Below are positions 54,285 through 62,609 of a stretch of 64,000 nt of DNA, piece by piece. The notes under the pieces were generated by a model. That model was not told the DNA's origin, made no database searches, and saw only the letters and a list, made by a program, of their open reading frames with translations. Origin of the DNA: Ascarosepion bandense (taxonomy: Eukaryota > Mollusca > Cephalopoda > Sepiida > Sepiidae); contig JBBBDQ010001270.1 of assembly GCA_037127315.1 (NCBI GenBank), forward strand, positions 3,059,001 to 3,123,000, in the 5' to 3' direction. Numbering within the stretch: the stretch's first letter is position 1; every line of letters begins with the position of its first letter. A program made the translations under genes and the position numbers.

Positions 54285-56219
54285 ATGGCCTCCGATAGGC
54301 CAGATGTGATCGTTCCTCCCACCACGGCCTCGGTGGGAGGAAAGGAGGGTGACTGGCAATTGCCGCCACGGGAGTCACCCTCCATACCAGCATCAGCAGC
54401 TTTACAAGGACCAGCAACGGGAACCGGACCATTACCGGTACCGACAGCAGCAGCTCCTGGTTCCCCGAAACCTTCAACCTCGGGGTGGAAGAAAGGAAAG
54501 GTCCTGGAGAAAAAAGGAGAAGAATATTATGACAAATTGAAGGAAAAATATGAGAAATACATCAAGGGCACGGAATTGGTGTCGGTGCCGGATGAACTGG
54601 CGGACATTGAGGCGCGTATTATAACGCTAATTACTAAGGATCCCAAGTCCAAGAAGGTCGTTGGAGTTAGCCGAGAAAACGTGGAGGAGGCCATCAAGGT
54701 GCTCAACATTAGAGCAAAAGCCGTGGCCAGGAGGAGTAACGCGTCTTGGGATGTCTTGCTTGGAACGGCCGAGGAGGCCAAACAGCTTGCCGGAGTCACC
54801 CTGGAGACTGACAAAATGATCCTGTTAACGGAGTACATGGGGACACGCAAGCTGAAGATAACCTTGCATGGTGTCCCCATGGATATCACTGAAGACCATG
54901 TGGGTGCATTCTTCGCAAAGTATGGAAGGGTGGCCGAGGTCTCCTCGGCAAGATCAAAAGCCGGATACCTGACAGGGGACATGTCCCTGCAGGTCACACT
55001 GTCAAAAAAGGCGGTGGAAGATATCCCCAACGTGTTAACGTGTCGAAAGAGGGTCATATTTGTGATCGTTGAGGGCCGGAAGCCTTGCTGTTGGGTGTGC
55101 GGGGCGGCGGACCACGTGGCCAAGACGTGCACGAATAAGAAGCCGGCCCCCGGCACCCAGGCATCCAAGCAGCAGGCGGAAAAGGAAAAGCCGGCACCTC
55201 CATCTTCAGTACCTTCAGCACCTTCACCTGCACCAGTAGCGAATAAGGAGGGCGAGTGGCAGGTGGTGGCAAGGAAAAAGGCAAAAACGCCTTCACCAGG
55301 GAAGGCGCCATCACCTGTCAAGGCGCCCGCCAAAACTCCCGCCAAAGCTCCGCCAAAAGTCAAGGAGCCGACGGTGGAAGTTTCGCCCTCCCCAAAGGAG
55401 AAACGAAATAAATCTCCTTCTAAACCAGAGAAGATGGACACCGAGCGGTCAGGCTCCCTAAAGCGCGGAAGGGAGTTCGTGGAGGAGGAGCAGCACGAGA
55501 CGACGAAGAGTCGCAGAAGGAGCCGGAGCAGGGAGAGAAGCAGAGAGAGGAAGTCAACTAAGTGTGTCTCGCTGCCGGTTTCTCCGGCCAGGACTTCATA
55601 CGCGGAAAAAGCGAGAAGCCTTCCCTCTTCCCCGCGAAAAGCTTCCCAGTCCCCGACCTTCAAGTTGACCCCCTTGAGGCCGCGTTCACCAACTCCCACC
55701 CCTTCCCCTTCTCCTGTACCCACTCCCGCTCGGGACAAAAAGAAAAAGGGCCTTCCCCAGGGGGATGAGCTTCTGAAAGTGAACCCGGACATTGCGGCGG
55801 GATGGTCTTCTCAAAGGCGCAAATTATTAAAGCCTTTGTTGAGGCTGGAGAAGGTCAACGGTATGTCAACAGAAAATCCGAGAAACTTTCCCCAGGCCCC
55901 AGGTGTCATTACCCTAATAAGGAATACTGGTGGCAACCTGAGGGTCTGGGACCACATTTCAATGGCAAAAAAACATTTTTCCAATATTTGTATGGTCAAG
56001 GAGAACACTCCGGACCTAAAAAAAATGAGCAAAAATTGTGCGGGGCGGTTCCCAGTTTTGCTCCACCCCAGTTTATATAGGGTGGTAAAACTAAACTACC
56101 CTACGGACGTCGGCGGAATTGTCCTAGACGGACGGATTACGTCCGATGTAGGAACAGGGTCCCTAGGACAGTCCGTCGGGGTCCCCTCTGCCCGAGATTT
56201 CTACCCCGTATGCGACTAG
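54285..56219 (+). CDS. LINE-T ORF1 protein, copy 2
   Basis: 644 aa, same domain order as copy 1 (RRM-like, CCHC C269/C272/H277/C282, Pro/Lys-rich and RS-rich segments, conserved C-terminal block). It is identical to copy 3 and differs from copy 1 only in VPSARDF. Identical overlapping frames on both strands over about 54.1-56.1 kb imply that the DNA, not just the protein, matches the other copies there. Confidence 0.9.
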   Translation: MASDRPDVIVPPTTASVGGKEGDWQLPPRESPSIPASAALQGPATGTGPLPVPTAAAPGSPKPSTSGWKKGKVLEKKGEEYYDKLKEKYEKYIKGTELVSVPDELADIEARIITLITKDPKSKKVVGVSRENVEEAIKVLNIRAKAVARRSNASWDVLLGTAEEAKQLAGVTLETDKMILLTEYMGTRKLKITLHGVPMDITEDHVGAFFAKYGRVAEVSSARSKAGYLTGDMSLQVTLSKKAVEDIPNVLTCRKRVIFVIVEGRKPCCWVCGAADHVAKTCTNKKPAPGTQASKQQAEKEKPAPPSSVPSAPSPAPVANKEGEWQVVARKKAKTPSPGKAPSPVKAPAKTPAKAPPKVKEPTVEVSPSPKEKRNKSPSKPEKMDTERSGSLKRGREFVEEEQHETTKSRRRSRSRERSRERKSTKCVSLPVSPARTSYAEKARSLPSSPRKASQSPTFKLTPLRPRSPTPTPSPSPVPTPARDKKKKGLPQGDELLKVNPDIAAGWSSQRRKLLKPLLRLEKVNGMSTENPRNFPQAPGVITLIRNTGGNLRVWDHISMAKKHFSNICMVKENTPDLKKMSKNCAGRFPVLLHPSLYRVVKLNYPTDVGGIVLDGRITSDVGTGSLGQSVGVPSARDFYPVCD

Positions 56220-56265
56220 TGCCTTTGTTGCATGTTCTTTGTTTTTTCTTTTTCAGAACTAAAAG
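56220..56265 (+). promoter_or_regulatory. ORF1-ORF2 spacer, copy 2
   Basis: catgttctttgttttttctttttcag then aactaaaag before ATG; the pyrimidine tract and AG are retained while several bases differ from copy 1. Confidence 0.5.
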
Positions 56266-59200
56266 ATGTCTATTAAGATAGCCAGCTTGAATGCGAAGGG
56301 CCTGAGGGATCGGGGTAAGGCGGCTCGCCTGCTTCGTGACCTCTTGTCCTTCGGCGTGGATGTGGCCGCGATCCAAGAGACTCACTTTGTTTGCGAAGTC
56401 GACTCGTGTGTGCTGTCTAACGACTTTGTCGTCTATTCAGCATATGGGAGCCGGCAAGCCAGAGGTGTTTCTTTGCTGGTCAAGCGTACCCTGGACGCGG
56501 AGGTTGACCTTGTCCATGTCGGTGCCGAGGGCCGGCTGATCGTGGCCGATATTGCAGTGAAAAGCAAATTGTTCCGGCTGATTGTGGTTTATGCGCCCAA
56601 TAAGCAAGGTGAGCGTGTCTCTTTCTTTCGGCTGTTGGAGCCCTTTATGGTGCATTCAACACGGCTAATCTTAGTTGGGGACTGGAATGCCATCCTAACC
56701 CCCAAATGGGATAGAGGGAGGGGCGCTAGCGGGAGGAATGATGATCGTAGCCTGGTTGATCTGATCGACGAATTTGGTCTCGTCGATAGATACCGGGTCG
56801 ATCATCCGGATGGGAGTATGTGGACGTGGGCGCTTAATTGGCCTTCTACCCGGGTATCTGCGTACCTGGATAGGATGTTAGTGAGAGTGGCCGACATAGA
56901 CTTCTTAGAATGTCCAACGTTCCACTGGCTAGGCTACACGGACCACAAACTCGTTTGTGCCCGTGTGGTGTTAGACTTTAGGCCTAGGTTGGCTGGTTAT
57001 TGGAAGTTCAATCAGTCCTTACTGGACAGGCGGGACTTTCGTGACCAGCTGACAAAACTAGTTCAGCGGGCGTTAATTGGGCGAGTCATTGGGAATAAGT
57101 GGTGGGTTAACCTTAAGGACTCCATTAGGTCTTTCGCCACCAAATATAGCCAGCGGCTCAAACTAGATAAGGCTGCGGAGGCAAAGACACTTAGTGCTAA
57201 TTTCGCCCGGGCGGAGGCTGGTGGGGATCCCCTCGAGATAGCCTTAGCCAGGGAGGCCCTGAGGCGCACGACTAGCGAGCGCTATATGGGCCAGGTAATT
57301 AGAGCTAAGTTAAGCAAGATGTCTTCCGAAGCTGTGAACATGGGCGCAGAACTGCGCAAGGAAGAAATTCGTCGGGCCGGCGATCGGTACATTCGAGAGG
57401 TGCGCGACCCGGAGGGGCATCTCCTTCGGTCCACCGACGACATGTGCGAGGCGTTCCGGCAGCATTTCGAACACCGGTTTACCAAGGAGCCTGGTCTCCG
57501 TGACGAGGAGTTTCGCAGCTATTTGGCTGACTTTCCCCGGCTTTTGCCGGCTGAAGCGGCTAGCTGCGAAGGGGAGATTACGGAGGACGAAGTCTACGCG
57601 GCTTTGAAGAAGACCGGCAGTGGCAAGTCGCCAGGTTTGGATGGTTTGCCCTATGAATTGTACTTGAGGATGTCGCACCTTTTTGTCCCGCTCTTGACTG
57701 TCGTGTTCAACCACTGGTTTCGGCAGGGGTCCATCCCCGGTCGGATCACCAGGGGCGTGATCACGCTGTTGGGAAAAGGCAAGAAGGTTGGGCGGGGATT
57801 AGATGATTACAGGCCCATAACTCTGCTAAACACAGAGTTAAAGATTTTGGCCAAGATCCTGACGAATCGCTTGCAGCTAGTTGCCGAGTCTCTGTTGGAA
57901 CCGGATCAGACTTGTTCTGTGAAGGGACGAACAATTCAGAGCAACCTGCACTTGATTCGCACGATCGTAGAGGGTGTAGAAGACGACGAAGAGGCCGCGC
58001 TGATCAATTTGGATCAGTCCAAGGCATTTGATAGGATTGACCATGGCTACCTGGCTGCTGTCCTGCAGGCCGCCGGATTCAAACCCGACTTCAGCCGCTG
58101 GATTAGCCTTCTGTATCGCTCCCCCAAGGCTGTGGTACAGGTGAACGGGAAGCTGTCGAGCGCTTTCGCGCTGTCTAGGTCGGTCCGACAGGGTTGTCCA
58201 CTGTCGCCTCTCCTTTACGTCCTGGCGTTGGAGCCTCTCCTTCGCCGGCTAAGGGACGAGACGTGCAGTCCGGTCCTGCGTGGAATTGCTGTCCCTGGTG
58301 GAGCTCGAGCCAGGGTTTCCGCGTACGCCGATGACGTAACGACCTTTGTGTCCTCCCGCAGGGACATAAGGGCGGTACAGAAGGCGCTTGAACGGTACGA
58401 ACAGGTAACAGGGGCCAGAATTAACCGCGACAAGTCGTCCGGCTTGCGGTTAGGTGCCTGGAAGGGTGTTTCCCTCCCGGGGCCCTTCGACTGGACGGAC
58501 GGGCCGGTCAAGCTCCTCGGAGTTTGGTTCGGTCCGGACTTACAGTTGGAGAAAAACTGGTCAGAAGTACAGGCAAAGGTCGGCGCGTCGGTCGAGATTT
58601 GGCGTCGACGGAGTCTCTCCGTGAAGGGTCTGGCGGAGGTGTGTAATACATACCTCTTTCCCAGAATGCTTTACCGGCTGTCTGTACTTCCCCTTTGTGA
58701 CGATCATGAGAAGGCGCTCGAGCGTTTGCTATTCTCCTGTCTTTGGAGAGGACGCAAACACATGGTCGACAAAGGAGTCTGTTGCCTCCGTCCGTGTCAA
58801 GGGGGTCTGGGGATGCCACACTTGAGGAGCCACGTGCTCGCTTCGAGGTTGGCATTCCTCAGGCGCGCGTTGGAGGAAGATCGGTTGCTTGCGGGGGTAG
58901 TGAGGGACATGTTCCCTAGCCTCACTATCACTCCCCCGCTCCTAAGGACTAGCAATAGGCCTTGGGGGCGGCCGAAATTCCTGCTCGAATGTCTGACGGC
59001 CCTTCGGGCCATTCCATGGTCCAGTGACCTTTCACGGCCTAGGAGAATCTTCTATCGGGGATTAGTGGAGGGCGCCGTGAAGGATGAACTGTGGAGTAAG
59101 CTCGGCATGTCGAGAGAGGAGTATCGCTCTCATTGGTCTTGGGCGCCAGGTGCGGATTGGCTCAACAACTCTGAGTTTTCTCTGACCTGGCGATTGGCTC

Positions 59201-59685
59201 GGAATGGTTTGTCTCTCAACGACAAGCGTTTCGCAATGGGCCTGGCGGATTTGCCAGATTGTGAACGTTGCGTCCTTGGAATTAAGGAGACGTCTGCGCA
59301 CGCCTTCTTCCATTGTTCGCGCGTTCGCCCGTTGTGGGCGCGTGTTGGCGAGTTGACTGCTCGTATCGCGCCGCGGGAGCTTGTGCTCATTGATCGCGCA
59401 TACGCTGTGGACAATGTGTCGCCCCCGTACTCTGGAGTGAAGCGGATGGTGTTTCTGTCGCTACTGGCCACGGCTAGAATGGTGATTTGGATGACGCGTC
59501 TGGAGGAAGTCTTGCGGGGCGGTCGTCTTTCGGATCAGGATCTAATCCGATATTTTGAGCACCAGCTCAAAATTAAGATTAGAACTGAACGGAAACGGCT
59601 GCACCCGACAGAGTTCAGCGAAAGGTGGGTATATGCAGCGAGCCTGGTTCGCGTGACCGGGGCTAGCCTTGATTTTCTCTTTTAG
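56266..59685 (+). CDS. LINE-T ORF2: AP endonuclease-reverse transcriptase, copy 2
   Basis: 1139 aa, same length and motif positions as copy 1: NAKGL, IQETH, VYAPN, GDWNAIL, TDHKL in the endonuclease; LDQSKAFDRIDHGYL, SVRQGCPLSPLLY, AYADDVTTFV in the RT; CERCVLGIKETSAHAFFHC at the C-terminus. No stop or frameshift, and the catalytic residues look intact. Differences from copy 1 are dense in residues 10-60, 100-160, 320-380 and the last third. The endonuclease-RT linker (about 195-320) and RT motif A region are almost unchanged, a patchy pattern suggesting conversion. Confidence 0.95.
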   Translation: MSIKIASLNAKGLRDRGKAARLLRDLLSFGVDVAAIQETHFVCEVDSCVLSNDFVVYSAYGSRQARGVSLLVKRTLDAEVDLVHVGAEGRLIVADIAVKSKLFRLIVVYAPNKQGERVSFFRLLEPFMVHSTRLILVGDWNAILTPKWDRGRGASGRNDDRSLVDLIDEFGLVDRYRVDHPDGSMWTWALNWPSTRVSAYLDRMLVRVADIDFLECPTFHWLGYTDHKLVCARVVLDFRPRLAGYWKFNQSLLDRRDFRDQLTKLVQRALIGRVIGNKWWVNLKDSIRSFATKYSQRLKLDKAAEAKTLSANFARAEAGGDPLEIALAREALRRTTSERYMGQVIRAKLSKMSSEAVNMGAELRKEEIRRAGDRYIREVRDPEGHLLRSTDDMCEAFRQHFEHRFTKEPGLRDEEFRSYLADFPRLLPAEAASCEGEITEDEVYAALKKTGSGKSPGLDGLPYELYLRMSHLFVPLLTVVFNHWFRQGSIPGRITRGVITLLGKGKKVGRGLDDYRPITLLNTELKILAKILTNRLQLVAESLLEPDQTCSVKGRTIQSNLHLIRTIVEGVEDDEEAALINLDQSKAFDRIDHGYLAAVLQAAGFKPDFSRWISLLYRSPKAVVQVNGKLSSAFALSRSVRQGCPLSPLLYVLALEPLLRRLRDETCSPVLRGIAVPGGARARVSAYADDVTTFVSSRRDIRAVQKALERYEQVTGARINRDKSSGLRLGAWKGVSLPGPFDWTDGPVKLLGVWFGPDLQLEKNWSEVQAKVGASVEIWRRRSLSVKGLAEVCNTYLFPRMLYRLSVLPLCDDHEKALERLLFSCLWRGRKHMVDKGVCCLRPCQGGLGMPHLRSHVLASRLAFLRRALEEDRLLAGVVRDMFPSLTITPPLLRTSNRPWGRPKFLLECLTALRAIPWSSDLSRPRRIFYRGLVEGAVKDELWSKLGMSREEYRSHWSWAPGADWLNNSEFSLTWRLARNGLSLNDKRFAMGLADLPDCERCVLGIKETSAHAFFHCSRVRPLWARVGELTARIAPRELVLIDRAYAVDNVSPPYSGVKRMVFLSLLATARMVIWMTRLEEVLRGGRLSDQDLIRYFEHQLKIKIRTERKRLHPTEFSERWVYAASLVRVTGASLDFLF

Positions 59686-60410
59686 ATCTGCTAGTTGCAT
59701 CGGGGTGGATTCCTTTGGAACCCCGCCCGTGGTTAAGGTAGAAGTCTCTTTTGTGCCTAGTTAATGTGAGTGAATGTGTTTGTCCTGGCCTGTTCCCGGC
59801 TTCATTGCTTTTGTTATGATCCAGTTCGAGATTCCCATTGTCCAAGTGTTATTTTGTCCCGTTTTCACTCTCGGCTGGGTCAGCCTTATACATTCTCCAG
59901 TCCAATTTATTTTTGCCCCCTGCTTATCCATTCCCCTTAGAAAGAGAGCTGCTTGATTTTGTTCTTTTTTAAGGCAGAATACAGTGGCCTCTTTAATTAT
60001 GTGGGTGTGTTTGGGTCTTACTAACATTGTGTATATATATTCATTTGAAATTGTTTTTTGTTTTGGGGTTTTTTGTTTCTTCATTCCCCCCCCCCATCAT
60101 GTCATTTCATGAATAAAGTTTTAAATTTATTTTTGTAAGATATTGTATATATTGTAAAAATCAGAAATTTTTATGTACATTTGGGGTGTTTTTAGGTCCC
60201 TGGTATGATTTTGCGGTATTTTGGTGCTTGATAGGTATGAGTGTTGATGGACAAATTTTTATGGTGAATGAGAAAATTGTAACGTATGTATGGGTCGTGA
60301 ATCTGATTAGCTAGGTATAAGATAGTTACGGAAGACCAACCCAAGTTTTTGTTCCCCCTCCCATTTGTTGGCCTTGTGCCAGAATTCATGTATTTATGCT
60401 GAATAAATAA
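59686..60410 (+). other. LINE-T copy 2 3' UTR and tail
   Basis: About 725 bp, homologous to that of copy 1 but divergent. It includes a C-run (tcattccccccccccatc) near 60085. It ends gaataaataa, right before the 20-bp target-site copy. Confidence 0.8.
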
Positions 60411-60430
60411 TGACCAACCCTTCCCCCAGA
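60411..60430. repeat. 20-bp direct repeat before LINE-T copy 3
   Basis: Identical to 47756-47775, the host-site sequence before copy 1. It sits between the tail of copy 2 and the start of copy 3, so it marks a target-site duplication. Confidence 0.8.
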
Positions 60431-60628
60431 CTTCTTTATGTTTGCGTGGTCGGTTTGGTTTGGATCAAAGTGTAGTATCTGTTCCACTGTGATACTTACT
60501 ATTGCTTTGGTCAAGTGTGGCATTGTGGTCTCCACCCAAGTTTATAGCTTGGGCCGCGTAAAGTAGCGACCTGCGAAGGACGCGAAACACCGGAGGCAGG
60601 TGTCTCGCGCTTAGCCTCTTAGGAGGCA

Positions 60629-62563
60629 ATGGCCTCCGATAGGCCAGATGTGATCGTTCCTCCCACCACGGCCTCGGTGGGAGGAAAGGAGGGTGACTGG
60701 CAATTGCCGCCACGGGAGTCACCCTCCATACCAGCATCAGCAGCTTTACAAGGACCAGCAACGGGAACCGGACCATTACCGGTACCGACAGCAGCAGCTC
60801 CTGGTTCCCCGAAACCTTCAACCTCGGGGTGGAAGAAAGGAAAGGTCCTGGAGAAAAAAGGAGAAGAATATTATGACAAATTGAAGGAAAAATATGAGAA
60901 ATACATCAAGGGCACGGAATTGGTGTCGGTGCCGGATGAACTGGCGGACATTGAGGCGCGTATTATAACGCTAATTACTAAGGATCCCAAGTCCAAGAAG
61001 GTCGTTGGAGTTAGCCGAGAAAACGTGGAGGAGGCCATCAAGGTGCTCAACATTAGAGCAAAAGCCGTGGCCAGGAGGAGTAACGCGTCTTGGGATGTCT
61101 TGCTTGGAACGGCCGAGGAGGCCAAACAGCTTGCCGGAGTCACCCTGGAGACTGACAAAATGATCCTGTTAACGGAGTACATGGGGACACGCAAGCTGAA
61201 GATAACCTTGCATGGTGTCCCCATGGATATCACTGAAGACCATGTGGGTGCATTCTTCGCAAAGTATGGAAGGGTGGCCGAGGTCTCCTCGGCAAGATCA
61301 AAAGCCGGATACCTGACAGGGGACATGTCCCTGCAGGTCACACTGTCAAAAAAGGCGGTGGAAGATATCCCCAACGTGTTAACGTGTCGAAAGAGGGTCA
61401 TATTTGTGATCGTTGAGGGCCGGAAGCCTTGCTGTTGGGTGTGCGGGGCGGCGGACCACGTGGCCAAGACGTGCACGAATAAGAAGCCGGCCCCCGGCAC
61501 CCAGGCATCCAAGCAGCAGGCGGAAAAGGAAAAGCCGGCACCTCCATCTTCAGTACCTTCAGCACCTTCACCTGCACCAGTAGCGAATAAGGAGGGCGAG
61601 TGGCAGGTGGTGGCAAGGAAAAAGGCAAAAACGCCTTCACCAGGGAAGGCGCCATCACCTGTCAAGGCGCCCGCCAAAACTCCCGCCAAAGCTCCGCCAA
61701 AAGTCAAGGAGCCGACGGTGGAAGTTTCGCCCTCCCCAAAGGAGAAACGAAATAAATCTCCTTCTAAACCAGAGAAGATGGACACCGAGCGGTCAGGCTC
61801 CCTAAAGCGCGGAAGGGAGTTCGTGGAGGAGGAGCAGCACGAGACGACGAAGAGTCGCAGAAGGAGCCGGAGCAGGGAGAGAAGCAGAGAGAGGAAGTCA
61901 ACTAAGTGTGTCTCGCTGCCGGTTTCTCCGGCCAGGACTTCATACGCGGAAAAAGCGAGAAGCCTTCCCTCTTCCCCGCGAAAAGCTTCCCAGTCCCCGA
62001 CCTTCAAGTTGACCCCCTTGAGGCCGCGTTCACCAACTCCCACCCCTTCCCCTTCTCCTGTACCCACTCCCGCTCGGGACAAAAAGAAAAAGGGCCTTCC
62101 CCAGGGGGATGAGCTTCTGAAAGTGAACCCGGACATTGCGGCGGGATGGTCTTCTCAAAGGCGCAAATTATTAAAGCCTTTGTTGAGGCTGGAGAAGGTC
62201 AACGGTATGTCAACAGAAAATCCGAGAAACTTTCCCCAGGCCCCAGGTGTCATTACCCTAATAAGGAATACTGGTGGCAACCTGAGGGTCTGGGACCACA
62301 TTTCAATGGCAAAAAAACATTTTTCCAATATTTGTATGGTCAAGGAGAACACTCCGGACCTAAAAAAAATGAGCAAAAATTGTGCGGGGCGGTTCCCAGT
62401 TTTGCTCCACCCCAGTTTATATAGGGTGGTAAAACTAAACTACCCTACGGACGTCGGCGGAATTGTCCTAGACGGACGGATTACGTCCGATGTAGGAACA
62501 GGGTCCCTAGGACAGTCCGTCGGGGTCCCCTCTGCCCGAGATTTCTACCCCGTATGCGACTAG
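60629..62563 (+). CDS. LINE-T ORF1 protein, copy 3
   Basis: 644 aa, identical in translation to copy 2, including VPSARDF near the C-terminus. The RRM-like segment, CCHC knuckle (C269/C272/H277/C282) and RS-rich segment are all present. The stop is followed by the same 46-bp spacer (62564-62609). Confidence 0.9.
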   Translation: MASDRPDVIVPPTTASVGGKEGDWQLPPRESPSIPASAALQGPATGTGPLPVPTAAAPGSPKPSTSGWKKGKVLEKKGEEYYDKLKEKYEKYIKGTELVSVPDELADIEARIITLITKDPKSKKVVGVSRENVEEAIKVLNIRAKAVARRSNASWDVLLGTAEEAKQLAGVTLETDKMILLTEYMGTRKLKITLHGVPMDITEDHVGAFFAKYGRVAEVSSARSKAGYLTGDMSLQVTLSKKAVEDIPNVLTCRKRVIFVIVEGRKPCCWVCGAADHVAKTCTNKKPAPGTQASKQQAEKEKPAPPSSVPSAPSPAPVANKEGEWQVVARKKAKTPSPGKAPSPVKAPAKTPAKAPPKVKEPTVEVSPSPKEKRNKSPSKPEKMDTERSGSLKRGREFVEEEQHETTKSRRRSRSRERSRERKSTKCVSLPVSPARTSYAEKARSLPSSPRKASQSPTFKLTPLRPRSPTPTPSPSPVPTPARDKKKKGLPQGDELLKVNPDIAAGWSSQRRKLLKPLLRLEKVNGMSTENPRNFPQAPGVITLIRNTGGNLRVWDHISMAKKHFSNICMVKENTPDLKKMSKNCAGRFPVLLHPSLYRVVKLNYPTDVGGIVLDGRITSDVGTGSLGQSVGVPSARDFYPVCD

Positions 62564-62609
62564 TGCCTTTGTTGCATGTTCTTTGTTTTTTCTTTTTCAG
62601 AACTAAAAG

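Larger units (their letters stand above)
54087..60410 (+). mobile_element. LINE-T copy 2, complete (6324 bp)
   Basis: Begins CTTCTTTATGTTTGCG immediately after the tail of copy 1, with no spacer or target-site copy. Same layout, ending gctgaataaataa. The 5' UTR and ORF1 look identical to copy 1; ORF2 and 3' UTR are nearly identical to copy 3 where both are visible. Confidence 0.9.
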
